From Pseudomonadota bacterium (GTDB taxonomy: Bacteria; Pseudomonadota; Gammaproteobacteria; Burkholderiales; Burkholderiaceae_E), in NCBI GenBank assembly GCA_963204785.1, contig CAUJHG010000047.1:29885-93884 (forward strand): a stretch of 64,000 nucleotides of DNA, in the 5' to 3' direction. Position numbers and translations under genes: made by a program. The first letter of the stretch is position 1, and each line of letters opens with the position of its first letter. Below, one piece after another: positions 1 through 8,081 of the stretch. The notes below the pieces were generated by a model, which was given only the letters and a program-made list of their open reading frames with translations, made no database searches and had not been told where the DNA came from.

Positions 1-208
1 AGCTGCCGTAGTACACGCCGAAGCGCCAGCGCCCTTCGAGGGGCGCTGGCAGGGGACCGGCGTGCCCGGGCGCCCTGGCCTGCCCGCCCGGTTCGGAGCG
101 GGAGCGCGTCTCGACCTGCGCCCGCGCCGAGCCCGGAGCCTGCTGCGCCGCGAGCGCGGCGAGCCCCGTGATGCAGGCCCGGCGCCCAGGGCTGTGCGCG
201 CCCGCCAT
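1..208 (-). CDS. N-terminal fragment of an unidentified, probably exported protein (runs off the window)
   Basis: An open frame with strong G/C third-position bias starts at an ATG (206-208) that shares one base with the TGA of the TPM gene upstream (TGATG), the same coupling seen between the two TPM genes. The 69 visible residues begin MAGAHSPGRRACITGLAALA, a short basic N-terminus and a hydrophobic stretch that could be a signal peptide. A Gly/Pro/Arg-rich segment and then PLEGRWRFGVYYGS follow, which look like the start of a folded domain. The C-terminus lies left of the window, so I do not assign a function. The final residues vaguely recall the first strand of GH114-type domains, but that is a guess. 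Confidence 0.5.
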   Translation of the reverse strand, partial: MAGAHSPGRRACITGLAALAAQQAPGSARAQVETRSRSEPGGQARAPGHAGPLPAPLEGRWRFGVYYGS

Positions 209-711
209 CAGAGCACCGCCGGGCGGTTGGGCAGTTCGTCCGGATTGCGATCGCCCGCCGGGAAGGCCTGCGCGAGCAGTGTGCCGAGCTCCCGGATCGC
301 AGCCAGCGTGCCCTCGACGAAGCGGCCCGCGCGGCACTCGGCGACCAGCGCCTGCGTGACCGCCTGCCAGGCCTGCTGCGGGATCGCGCGGGCGGCTGCG
401 CGGTCTGCGACGATCTCGACCGTGCGGTCGGCCAGCAGCAGGTAGATCAGCACGCCGTTGTTGGCCTCGGTGTCCCACACCCTCAGGCTGCCGAACACCT
501 CGAGCGCGCGCTCGTGCGGCCCTACGCCGCCCAGGACCCGCCCCAGCGGCAGCGAGGCCTCGATCGCCACCCGCAGTTCCGCGCCGTGCCGACGCTCGCC
601 ATCGAGCACGGCCTGCTCGATCCGATCCAGCGCCTGCGCCGGGAAGAGCCGCCGCAGGCGCAGGTGATCGTGCCGCAGGTGGTCCAGGGTCCGCTTCCAG
701 CGCGCCGTCAT
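208..711 (-). CDS. TPM-domain protein (YgcG/Psb32 type), cytoplasmic form
   Basis: The 167-residue protein carries a TPM domain over most of its length, including the typical block RVWDTEANNGVLIYLLLADR near residues 78-97. It has no signal peptide or membrane helix, unlike the TPM protein encoded just upstream. The start is placed at the ATG that shares one base with the upstream TGA (TGATG); a GTG one codon earlier is the alternative. TPM domains are found in proteins linked to membrane and photosystem-repair functions, and their biochemical role in proteobacteria is not settled. The order lemA, long TPM, short TPM is common in betaproteobacteria and suggests one envelope-associated operon. 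Confidence 0.88.
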   Translation of the reverse strand: MTARWKRTLDHLRHDHLRLRRLFPAQALDRIEQAVLDGERRHGAELRVAIEASLPLGRVLGGVGPHERALEVFGSLRVWDTEANNGVLIYLLLADRTVEIVADRAAARAIPQQAWQAVTQALVAECRAGRFVEGTLAAIRELGTLLAQAFPAGDRNPDELPNRPAVL

Positions 712-1718
712 CACCAGCTCCCCGAGGCGCCGCCGCCGCCGAACCCGCCGCCTCCGCCGCTGAAGCCCCCGCCTCCGCCGCCACCTCCGCCGCCCCAGCG
801 ATCGCCCCCGGTCCAGATCACCGGACCGCCGCGCGACCCTGGGCGCCCGCCCGGACGCATCCCCCCGCCACCGCTGGCCGCGAAGGCGAGGAAGAACAGG
901 AAGGCGAACACACCGACCGCGCCCGCCAGCGGCAGCGAAAGGCCCTTCATCAGGGCGAGCAGCCCCGCGCCCGCGCCGCCGGCCAGCGAGCCGAGCACGC
1001 GCCCGAGCACCACGGTGGCGATCATGCCCCCGACGAGGATCACGAACAGCCCTTCGAGCCAGCCGGGCTCGCCCCCCTCGGCCTGCGCCCCTGTCTTCGG
1101 TTCAGGCAACGGCTCGCCGTCGATCAGCTTGCCGATCGCGCCGACTCCGGCCTGGAGTCCGCCGAAGAAGTCGCCCTCCCGGAAGTGCGGTGAGATCGTG
1201 TCGGCGATGATCCGGCGCGCGTAGGCGTCGGGGATCGCGCCCTCCAGGCCGTAGCCGACCTCGATGCGCAGCTTCCGGTCGTCCTTGGCGACCAGCAGGA
1301 TCACCCCGTCGTCGACCGCCCGGCCGTCGACCCTGCCGCGCCCGATCTTCCAGGCGTCCGCAACGCGGATCCCGTACTCCTCGATGGTCTCGGGCTGCGT
1401 CGTGGGCAGCATCAGCACCACCACCTGGGCGCCCTTGCGCTGCTCGATCGCCGCGAGCTGCGACTCGAGCGTGGCGCGCTGCGTCGCGTCGAGCGTGCCG
1501 GTGATGTCGGTCACCCGCGCAGTGAGCGCGGGCACCGGTTGCTCGGCGCGCGCGCCGACCGGCAGCACCGCCACCAGCAGCCACACCAGCGCCGCCAGCG
1601 CGCCGCCCAGCCATCCATTGCCACGCGCGGGGCGGGAAGGATCGCCCGGTGGCGCCCGAAGCCCCCGGGCGCCCCGTCGCGCCCGGCTCGTCCGGGTCTG
1701 CGCAGAGGGGACGGCCAC
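711..1718 (-). CDS. exported TPM-domain protein with glycine-rich tail (YgcG family)
   Basis: The 335-residue protein has an Arg-rich N-terminus, a signal peptide (hydrophobic core about residues 37-55, cleavage probably near VGARA-EQ), then a TPM domain (about 65-190) containing the block DGVILLVAKDDRKLRIEVGY. Two hydrophobic segments (about 220-285) and a long Gly-rich C-terminus ending in SGSW follow. This is the standard YgcG-like layout: exported TPM domain, membrane anchor, flexible Gly tail. The start is a GTG four bases after the lemA stop, with a weak AGG motif before it; a shorter start closer to the signal peptide is possible because the first ~33 residues are atypical. Confidence 0.88.
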   Translation of the reverse strand: MAVPSAQTRTSRARRGARGLRAPPGDPSRPARGNGWLGGALAALVWLLVAVLPVGARAEQPVPALTARVTDITGTLDATQRATLESQLAAIEQRKGAQVVVLMLPTTQPETIEEYGIRVADAWKIGRGRVDGRAVDDGVILLVAKDDRKLRIEVGYGLEGAIPDAYARRIIADTISPHFREGDFFGGLQAGVGAIGKLIDGEPLPEPKTGAQAEGGEPGWLEGLFVILVGGMIATVVLGRVLGSLAGGAGAGLLALMKGLSLPLAGAVGVFAFLFFLAFAASGGGGMRPGGRPGSRGGPVIWTGGDRWGGGGGGGGGGFSGGGGGFGGGGASGSW

Positions 1719-1721
1719 CGC

Positions 1722-2330
1722 CTACTTCGACTCGCCGGCCGGCCGGCCGAAGTCGACCTTCGGAGCGCTCGAGATCTCGCGCTCGTTCTCGACCGAGAAC
1801 TGCGGCTTGACCGGGTGGCGGAAGATCATCGCGGTCAGGTTCACCGGGAACTGGCGCACCAGCACGTTGTAGGCCTGCACCGAGTCGATGTAGCGCTTGC
1901 GTGCGACCGAGATCCGGTTCTCGGTGCCCTCGAGCTGCGCCTGCAGATCGCGGAAGTTGGCGTCGGACTTCAGTTGCGGGTAGTTCTCGGCGATCACCAG
2001 CAGCCGCGACAGCGCGCTGCCCACCTCCTGCTGCGCCTGCTCGAACTTCTTCAGCGACTCGGGGTCACCGGGGTTCACCTGGATCTGGCCGACCCGCGAG
2101 CGCGCCTCGGTGACCCGGGTGAACACCTCCTTCTCGTGTTCGGCGAAGCCCTTGACCGTGTTGACCAGGTTGGGGATCAGGTCGGCGCGCCGCTGGTACT
2201 GGTTCAGCACCTCCGACCAGGCGGACTTGGTGGCCTCGTCGGCCGACTGGATGTCGTTGTAGCCGCAGCCACCGAGGCCGAGCGCCACGAACACGGCCAG
2301 GAACATGCGGGTGAACCAGCGTTGGGACAT
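1722..2330 (-). CDS. lemA: LemA family protein
   Basis: The 202-residue product starts MSQRWFTRMFLAVFVALGLGG followed by Cys, a hydrophobic N-terminal segment that could be a lipobox (GLGGC) or a signal anchor. The body is the long helical LemA domain, with the family hallmark ADLIPNLVNTVKGFAEHEKE near residues 48-67 and AENYPQLKSDANFRDLQAQL near 112-131. The ATG at 2330 is preceded by GGAG at good spacing; longer frames upstream are artefacts overlapping msrA. LemA proteins have their N-terminus outside the cell; function is unknown apart from frequent linkage to TPM proteins, as here. Confidence 0.93.
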   Translation of the reverse strand: MSQRWFTRMFLAVFVALGLGGCGYNDIQSADEATKSAWSEVLNQYQRRADLIPNLVNTVKGFAEHEKEVFTRVTEARSRVGQIQVNPGDPESLKKFEQAQQEVGSALSRLLVIAENYPQLKSDANFRDLQAQLEGTENRISVARKRYIDSVQAYNVLVRQFPVNLTAMIFRHPVKPQFSVENEREISSAPKVDFGRPAGESK

Positions 2331-2360
2331 CGAAAATCTCCGTTGGGTTGATCGGGGTGC

Positions 2361-2402
2361 GCGCTCGCAGGCGCCGGCAGATCCGCCGGCCGCTGCGAGC
2401 GC
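2361..2402 (-). terminator. strong hairpin after msrA, possible terminator or attenuator
   Basis: GCGCTCGCAG (2361-2370) pairs perfectly with CTGCGAGCGC (2393-2402), and inside it GCCGGC (2373-2378) pairs with GCCGGC (2385-2390) around a 6-base loop. It starts six bases past the msrA stop and 31 bases before lemA. No T-run follows, so intrinsic termination would be weak. Confidence 0.5.
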
Positions 2403-2407
2403 CTGGC

Positions 2408-2959
2408 TCAGCGCTGCCGGTCCGCGCCCGCGAGGCGCGAGGCGAACTGGCGCCGGAACTTCGAGACCTTCGGGCCGATGACCACCGCGCAATAGCCCTG
2501 CTGCGGATTGCGCTCGAAGTAGCGTCGGTGCCATGCCTCGGCGGGGAACCAGTTCGTCAGCGCAACGACCTCGGTGACGATCGGGGCGTCGAAGACCCCC
2601 TCCTGCCCGAGCGCCTCGATGAAGGCGCGCGCTTCGTCGCGCTGCCGCTCGTCCACGTACATGATGGTCGAGCGGTACTGCGGCCCGACGTCGGCGCCCT
2701 GCCGGTTCGGCGTGGTCGGGTCGTGGGTCGCGAAGAAGACCTGCAGCAGATCGCGAAAACCGATGCGGTCCGCGTCGAACTCGATGCGCACCACCTCCGC
2801 GTGCCCGGTGCCGCCTTCGCAGACCTGCTCGTAGGTGGGCGAATCCAGGTGGCCGCCCGCGTAGCCTGGCTCCACCGAAATCACGCCGGCCAGTTCCTGG
2901 AACAAGGGCTCCAGGCACCAGAAACACCCCCCGCCGAACACTGCCGTCTGCCGATCCAT
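2408..2959 (-). CDS. msrA: peptide methionine (S)-S-oxide reductase
   Basis: MsrA reduces the S epimer of methionine sulfoxide in proteins and free methionine, repairing oxidative damage. The 183-residue protein has the catalytic GCFWC motif at residues 11-15 with the nucleophilic Cys at position 12, followed by the family blocks [28 protein letters not shown] and the C-terminal NPQQGYC. Length is normal for the cytosolic single-domain form. The ATG is preceded by a purine-rich stretch (GGGAG) at good spacing. The partner for the R epimer, msrB, is 48 kb away rather than fused or adjacent. Confidence 0.96.
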   Translation of the reverse strand: MDRQTAVFGGGCFWCLEPLFQELAGVISVEPGYAGGHLDSPTYEQVCEGGTGHAEVVRIEFDADRIGFRDLLQVFFATHDPTTPNRQGADVGPQYRSTIMYVDERQRDEARAFIEALGQEGVFDAPIVTEVVALTNWFPAEAWHRRYFERNPQQGYCAVVIGPKVSKFRRQFASRLAGADRQR

Positions 2960-3135
2960 CTCCGTCTCCCTTCGGCCAGCGCCCGCCCTGTACGTCGGCC
3001 GGGCGCCGTCTCAGCCGCGATTATCCCGCGCCGGCCGCGAACGCGCCTGCGGAACGCGCCTGCGCCCCGGCGCGAGGACTGTCGCCGGGCACGCGCCGGC
3101 GTTACCATCGTGCGCCACCGAACCCGGAGATCACC

Positions 3136-4350
3136 ATGACCGCGCAAGCCCCGCATTCCCGATCCAAGGCCTCCTTCAACTGGGCCGACCCGCTGCTGCT
3201 GGACTCGCAGCTCACCGACGAGGAGCGCATGGTGCGCGAGGCGGCCGCCGCCTACTGCCAGGACCGGCTCGCGCCGCGGGTGCTCGAGGCCTTCCGGCAC
3301 GAGAAGACCGACCCGGAGATCTTCCGGGAGATGGGCGAGCTCGGCCTGCTCGGCCCGACCATCCCGGCCGAATACGGCGGTCCTGGACTGAACTACGTCA
3401 GCTACGGTCTGATCGCCCGCGAAGTCGAGCGGGTGGACTCCGGCTACCGCTCGATGATGAGCGTGCAGAGCTCACTGGTGATGGTGCCGATCTTCGAGTT
3501 CGGCACCGAGGACCAGAAGCGCAGGTATCTGCCGAAACTGGCCAGCGGCGAGTGGATTGGCTGCTTCGGCCTGACCGAGCCGAACCACGGTTCGGACCCC
3601 GGGTCGATGGAGACCCGGGCGAAGAAGGTGCCGGGCGGCTACGAGCTGACCGGCAGCAAGATGTGGATCAGCAATGCGCCGATCGCCACGGTGTTCGTGG
3701 TCTGGGCGAAGTGCGTCGGCGGCGAGCACGACGGGAAGATCAAGGGCTTCATCCTCGAGAAGGGGATGAAGGGGCTGTCCGCGCCCGCGATCCACGGCAA
3801 GGTCGGGCTACGCGCGTCGATCACCGGAGAGGTCGTGATGGACCAGGTGCCGGTCTCCGACGAGCAGCTGATGCCGGGCGTCGAGGGGCTGAAGGGTCCG
3901 TTCACCTGCCTGAACTCGGCGCGCTACGGGATCGCCTGGGGCGCGCTCGGCTCGGCCGAGGACTGCTGGCACCGCGCGCGCCAGTACGTACTCGACCGCA
4001 AGCAGTTCGGCCGGCCGCTCGCGGCGAACCAGCTGATCCAGAAGAAGCTCGCCGACATGCAGACCGAGATCACCCTCGGGCTGCAGGGCTGCCTGCGCCT
4101 GGGCCGCATGAAGGACGAAGGCAGCGCCGCGGTCGAGATCACCTCGATCATGAAGCGCAACTCCTGCGGCAAGGCGCTCGACATCGCCCGGATGGCGCGC
4201 GACATGATGGGCGGCAACGGCATCTCCGACGAGTTCGGCGTCGCCCGCCACATGGTCAACCTCGAGGTGGTCAACACCTACGAGGGCACGCACGACATCC
4301 ACGCGCTGATCCTGGGTCGCGCGCAGACCGGGATCCAGGCCTTCTCCTGA
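3136..4350 (+). CDS. gcdH: glutaryl-CoA dehydrogenase
   Basis: This FAD enzyme converts glutaryl-CoA to crotonyl-CoA and CO2 in lysine, tryptophan and some aromatic-acid degradation, passing electrons to ETF. The 404-residue protein has all three acyl-CoA dehydrogenase domains. GcdH features include [14 protein letters not shown] at the N-terminus, [19 protein letters not shown] in the middle domain and [20 protein letters not shown] near the C-terminus, where Glu383 is the expected catalytic base. The ATG is preceded by CCGGAG. It stands alone, reads toward the MFS gene, and the stop codons of the two genes are only a few bases apart, so they are convergent. Confidence 0.95.
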   Translation: MTAQAPHSRSKASFNWADPLLLDSQLTDEERMVREAAAAYCQDRLAPRVLEAFRHEKTDPEIFREMGELGLLGPTIPAEYGGPGLNYVSYGLIAREVERVDSGYRSMMSVQSSLVMVPIFEFGTEDQKRRYLPKLASGEWIGCFGLTEPNHGSDPGSMETRAKKVPGGYELTGSKMWISNAPIATVFVVWAKCVGGEHDGKIKGFILEKGMKGLSAPAIHGKVGLRASITGEVVMDQVPVSDEQLMPGVEGLKGPFTCLNSARYGIAWGALGSAEDCWHRARQYVLDRKQFGRPLAANQLIQKKLADMQTEITLGLQGCLRLGRMKDEGSAAVEITSIMKRNSCGKALDIARMARDMMGGNGISDEFGVARHMVNLEVVNTYEGTHDIHALILGRAQTGIQAFS

Positions 4351-4357
4351 TCCGCGC

Positions 4358-5590
4358 TCAGCGGGTGGGCTGGCGGCGCTGCAGCCGTCGCGCCCACCAC
4401 CACGGCAGCAGTGCGGCCACGACCAGCACCGCCGCCATCGCGATCGCCGCCTGCTGGGCGCCGGTGAGGTCGACCACGACGCCCGCCAGGCTGGGGCCGA
4501 GCATCGAGCCCGCGCCCGAGCCCGTGGCGAAGAAGCCCAGCGCCACCGCACGCCGGGCAGGCGCGGCGGACATCGCGAGCTGCGCGCCCATCACGCCGGG
4601 CGTGCAGCCCATCGCCACCCCGGCCAGCAGGAACAGCGGCACTGCGCCTCCGGTGAGCAGGGCCAGCCCGATCGCCGCGCCCGAGAGCAGGCAGCCGATG
4701 GCGAGCACCAGCGACGGGCGGCCCAGGCGATCGGCGAGCCAGCCACCCCAGGGCTGGGTCGCGACCAGCGCCCACCCGGACAGGCTCACCGCGAACCCGG
4801 CCGCCTCGAGCGACCAGCCGGCCGAGGTGAGCCAGGTGGGCGCGAACGCGATGAACGCTGTGTAGCCGATGTTGAGCACCATCCACGAGACCGAGATCGC
4901 GACGGCGGCCCCCAGCCCCGCGAGCCCCTTGCCGGTGTCGGCGACGAGCTGCTTCGCGGCAAGCGCCGATGCGGAAGCGGGGGCGCTGCCTGCGGCCCCG
5001 TCGCCGTCGGTTCCCGCGAAGATCCGCGGCAGCCGCCAGGCCGCCAGCAGCGCCAGCACCGCGTAGGCGGCAGCGACCGCCAGCGCTGCCCGCCAGCCGC
5101 CCTGCTGCGCGACCCCGCCCAGCAGGGCCAGCGCGAACGCGATGCCGAGCGGCCAGGCGCCCAGCACCGTACCGGTCGCAGTGGACAGCCGGCCGCCCAT
5201 GAAGCGGTCGGTGGCCATCTTGAGCAGCACGATCTGCACCAGGGCCGCACCCGCGCCCGCGACCACGCGTGCCGCGAACATCGACACAAACCCGGGCGCG
5301 ATCGCGGTGAGCACCCCGCCGACCACGGTGAGGGCGAGCGATGCCAGCAGCACGCGCCGCTCCCCGAAGCGCTGGATCACCACTCCCCCGGGGATCGACA
5401 GCAGCACCGCGGGCAGCACGTAGGCGCCGATCAGCGAGCCGACCTCGGTATAGGACAGGCCCAGCTCGGCGACCAGCAGCGGCGCCACCACCGCCACCGA
5501 GTGGAACTGGAAGCCGGCCACCATGCGCACCGCCACCAGGGCGGCGAGCGTGCCGAGCGCCGCGCGGTCCCAGCGCCCCGCCGCGCTCAT
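4358..5590 (-). CDS. MFS transporter
   Basis: The 410-residue protein is almost entirely hydrophobic with about 12 predicted membrane segments in two halves, split by a charged/Ala-rich loop near residues 190-220. The loop after helix 2 carries the sequence QRFGERRVLLAS and the second half repeats it as ADRLGRPSLVLA, both degenerate versions of the MFS signature between helices 2/3 and 8/9. The substrate cannot be read from the sequence. It lies downstream of the maoC-like gene on the same strand with a 37-base gap, so co-transcription is possible and an organic-acid substrate is a guess only. No clear ribosome binding site precedes this ATG. Confidence 0.85.
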   Translation of the reverse strand: MSAAGRWDRAALGTLAALVAVRMVAGFQFHSVAVVAPLLVAELGLSYTEVGSLIGAYVLPAVLLSIPGGVVIQRFGERRVLLASLALTVVGGVLTAIAPGFVSMFAARVVAGAGAALVQIVLLKMATDRFMGGRLSTATGTVLGAWPLGIAFALALLGGVAQQGGWRAALAVAAAYAVLALLAAWRLPRIFAGTDGDGAAGSAPASASALAAKQLVADTGKGLAGLGAAVAISVSWMVLNIGYTAFIAFAPTWLTSAGWSLEAAGFAVSLSGWALVATQPWGGWLADRLGRPSLVLAIGCLLSGAAIGLALLTGGAVPLFLLAGVAMGCTPGVMGAQLAMSAAPARRAVALGFFATGSGAGSMLGPSLAGVVVDLTGAQQAAIAMAAVLVVAALLPWWWARRLQRRQPTR

Positions 5591-5627
5591 CGGAGCAGCG
5601 CGCCCATGCGCCGGACTGCGCGCCGGC

Positions 5628-6086
5628 TCACGCGTAGCGCCGCGAGATCGATTCGGCGACGCACACCGGGCGATCGCTGCCCTTGCGCTCGATGGTGAAC
5701 TCCCACACCAGCTGCAGTCCGTCGTGCGGCAGCGGCTCGGCCGACAGCAGCCGGATCCGTGCGCGCAGCTCGCTGCCCACCGGAACCGGAGCGGTGAAGC
5801 GCACCCGGTTCAGGCCATAGTGCACGCCCATCCGCAGGTTCTTCATCTCGACGCTGCGCTCGAGGAACATCGGCAGCAACGACAGGGTCAGCAAGCCCTG
5901 TGCGATCGTGGTCCCGAAGGGGCCGAGCGCCGCACGTTCCGGATCGACGTGGATCCACTGGAAATCGTCGGTGGCCTTCGCGAACTGATCGATGCGATCC
6001 TGCGTGATCGGCTCCCAGTCGCTGACCGCGACCTCCTGCCCGACCAGCGTCGCAAGCTCGGCCAGCGTCTCGAAACTCCTCCTCAT
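5628..6086 (-). CDS. MaoC-type (R)-specific enoyl-CoA hydratase / dehydratase
   Basis: The 152-residue protein is a single hot-dog domain of the MaoC dehydratase family. The hydratase motif is clear: ATDDFQWIHVDPERA (about residues 37-51) supplies the catalytic Asp and His, followed by GPFGTTIAQGLLTLSLLP. Such enzymes hydrate trans-2-enoyl-CoA to (R)-3-hydroxyacyl-CoA, in beta-oxidation variants or to feed polyhydroxyalkanoate synthesis; the exact chain length is not visible. The ATG at 6086 has AGGAG seven bases upstream. It sits between the MFS carrier and the XRE/shikimate-kinase regulator, and could be a target of the latter. Confidence 0.92.
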   Translation of the reverse strand: MRRSFETLAELATLVGQEVAVSDWEPITQDRIDQFAKATDDFQWIHVDPERAALGPFGTTIAQGLLTLSLLPMFLERSVEMKNLRMGVHYGLNRVRFTAPVPVGSELRARIRLLSAEPLPHDGLQLVWEFTIERKGSDRPVCVAESISRRYA

Positions 6087-6193
6087 CGCAATCTCCTGTC
6101 AGCCTGGGGCGTCGGCAGTGGGCTGGGCACTAGTGTAGCGACAGCAGCACCGCGCAGCCGCGGGAGGCTTCCTGCGCCGCCCGGCAGCATGGC

Positions 6194-7036
6194 TCAGGGC
6201 AGCAGCGCGACATCGTCCGCCGCACCGGGGTGCCCTGCCGCTGCCAGCAGCAGCTCCAGGCAGCGATCCTCGTCGCTGGCGCTGGTGTCGACGGTGAAGT
6301 CGGCAAGCAGGTAGAGGCGCTCGCGTTGCGCCAGCAGCGCGCGCAGCTCCACCAGCGGGTGCTCGCGCCCCTGCAGCGGGCGCAGATCGTTCTGTGCGGT
6401 CACCCTGGCGATCAGGTCTTCCGGCGCGGCCTTGAGCCAGACGGTGAGCGCACGGCTGCGCAGCAGCTGCCAGGTCTGCGGCTCGAGCACCACCGAACCG
6501 CCGACCGCGAGCACGCAGCGCGCATTCCCGTCGATCAGTCGGGTGAGCACCTGGCGTTCGCAGTCCCGGTAGGCCTGCTGTTCGCCGCGCGCGAGCACCG
6601 AGGCCAGCGGCTCGCCCATCTCGCGCTCGATCTCGGCGCTCAGCTCGAAGAAGGGCAGCTCGAGGCGCGTGGCGAGCCGCGCGCCCAGCGTCGACTTGCC
6701 GGCGCCGCGTACGCCGACCAGCGCGATCCGGCCGCCGCGGTCGACGTCCACCAGTTGCCCGATCAGATCGAGGAGCTCAGTGCCGAGCGCTGCGGCCACG
6801 CGCCGGATCAGCAGGATCGATCCGTTGCCGCCGCCCGACTCGAGCTGCGCCAGGTAGCGCTCCGAGACACCCGAACGCTCGGCGAGGCGGCGGCGCGTCA
6901 GGCCTGCGCGGCCACGCGCCCGGCGCACTCTCAGGCCGAGTTGCTCGAGGAAGGCGATCTCGTCGGACGACTTCGCTGCCATGCCAGTCGGTTCCCGGAA
7001 GGTGGCGACGCCGCGGCCTACAGGCCCGCGGCTCAT
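6194..7036 (-). CDS. XRE-family regulator fused to a shikimate-kinase-like domain (BoxR/BzdR type)
   Basis: The 280-residue protein has an N-terminal lambda-repressor-type HTH (about 33-90; GLTRRRLAERSGVSERYLAQ) and a C-terminal shikimate-kinase-like domain with Walker A GVRGAGKST at 108-116. This layout is that of BoxR and BzdR, repressors of benzoate catabolism whose kinase-like domain binds benzoyl-CoA. The acidic pair that holds shikimate in true kinases reads FFELSAEIE instead of FFDxDxxIE, so it is probably a ligand sensor, not an enzyme. No box or bzd catabolic genes are visible. The start at 7036 overlaps the tsaC stop as ATGA, implying translational coupling; an internal ATG at 6982 is the alternative. 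Confidence 0.88.
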   Translation of the reverse strand: MSRGPVGRGVATFREPTGMAAKSSDEIAFLEQLGLRVRRARGRAGLTRRRLAERSGVSERYLAQLESGGGNGSILLIRRVAAALGTELLDLIGQLVDVDRGGRIALVGVRGAGKSTLGARLATRLELPFFELSAEIEREMGEPLASVLARGEQQAYRDCERQVLTRLIDGNARCVLAVGGSVVLEPQTWQLLRSRALTVWLKAAPEDLIARVTAQNDLRPLQGREHPLVELRALLAQRERLYLLADFTVDTSASDEDRCLELLLAAAGHPGAADDVALLP

Positions 7037-8073
7037 CCGCCTGGCGCGAAGCTGGCCGCGGCGCGCGCAAGGCGATCACGCGCGGCGTCCCAGTCGGCCT
7101 CAGCGGGCAGGGACTCGACCAGGATGCGATCCAGACCCAGCGCATCCAGCGAGCGCAGGCCCGCGTAGAGCTTGTGCCCGAAGCGCACCGGATCGTCGTC
7201 GGCCGCTTCCCAGTGTGCCAGCGCCGATGACGCGGGGCGCTGCCGGCACCAGGCTGCGACGCGCAGCCCGGCAGCCGCGAGCGTGGCGATGCGCGCGGCA
7301 AGCGCAGGGGTCTCGACGAGCTCCAGCGGCGTGTGCGGCGCGTAGTGCGCAGCCAGCGTTCCCGAGGCGCGCGGCGCCTGCGCGTCGCGCCGGCCGAGCC
7401 GGCGTCCCAGCACCGCCTCGATGCGCGCCGCCGCAAGCCCGCCCGGCCGCATCAGCACCGGCGTGCCGCGCGAGAGGTCGACGATGGTGGACTCGAGCCC
7501 GAACTCGCAGGGCCCGCCGTCGAGCACCAGCGTCAGCTCACCCTGGGCGTGCTGCGCGAGGTCGGCTGCAACGTGCTCTGCGCGGGTCGGGCTCACGCGC
7601 CCGAAGCGGTTGGCCGAGGGTGCCGCGACCCCGCGTCCGCCCAGCCTGGCGAAGGCCCGCAGCAGCGCCAGCGCCACCGGATGCGCCGGACAGCGCAGCC
7701 CCACGGTCGCTTCGCCGCCACAGGCGTGGTCGGGAGCCTCGGCTCGGCGCCGCACGATCAGCGTCAGCGGCCCCGGCCAGAACGCCGCGGCCAGCCGCTG
7801 CCCGTCCTCGCCCAGATCGCCCCACCAGGCGGCCGCCTCCACGTCCGCGACGTGGACGATCAGCGGGTGATCCGCCGGGCGCCCCTTGATCCGGTAGATC
7901 GCCTGCACCGCCTGCGCACAGCTCGCGTCGCCACCGAGGCCATAGACCGTCTCGGTGGGAAAGGCGAGCACCTCGCCCGCGGCGAGCCGCCGGGCCCCCT
8001 CCTCGATCGCGTCGGCGTCGGCGCGGCGAAGCTGCGGCGCGCCCGGCGGCATGGAGAGCTTCGATCCGACCAT
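7033..8073 (-). CDS. tsaC: L-threonylcarbamoyladenylate synthase (Sua5/YwlC long form)
   Basis: The enzyme makes threonylcarbamoyl-AMP from threonine, bicarbonate and ATP, the first step of t6A37 modification of ANN-decoding tRNAs. The product (346 residues from the ATG at 8073, 339 from the one at 8052) has the YrdC domain first, with FPTETVYGLGGDA and IYRIKGRPADHPLIVHV near the start. The linker APSANRFGRVSPTRAEHV and the C-terminal Sua5 domain (from about residue 215, GTLAAHYAPHTPLELV) follow, so it is Sua5 length rather than the short TsaC. It lies directly behind purK (8-base gap) and shares ATGA with the regulator downstream. Neither start has a good ribosome binding site. Confidence 0.92.
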   Translation of the reverse strand: MVGSKLSMPPGAPQLRRADADAIEEGARRLAAGEVLAFPTETVYGLGGDASCAQAVQAIYRIKGRPADHPLIVHVADVEAAAWWGDLGEDGQRLAAAFWPGPLTLIVRRRAEAPDHACGGEATVGLRCPAHPVALALLRAFARLGGRGVAAPSANRFGRVSPTRAEHVAADLAQHAQGELTLVLDGGPCEFGLESTIVDLSRGTPVLMRPGGLAAARIEAVLGRRLGRRDAQAPRASGTLAAHYAPHTPLELVETPALAARIATLAAAGLRVAAWCRQRPASSALAHWEAADDDPVRFGHKLYAGLRSLDALGLDRILVESLPAEADWDAARDRLARAAASFAPGG

Positions 8074-8081
8074 CGAGGCGC

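Noticed and set aside
25..50. A 10-bp perfect hairpin with a TTCGAG loop near the left edge, which looks like a terminator
   Set aside because: It lies inside the coding frame of the truncated gene 1-208 and has no T-run, so chance in G+C-rich coding DNA is more likely.
6194..7036. Calling the XRE/shikimate-kinase protein a shikimate kinase (aroK)
   Set aside because: The N-terminal HTH and replaced shikimate-binding acids argue for a regulator; aroK is normally next to aroB, not tsaC.
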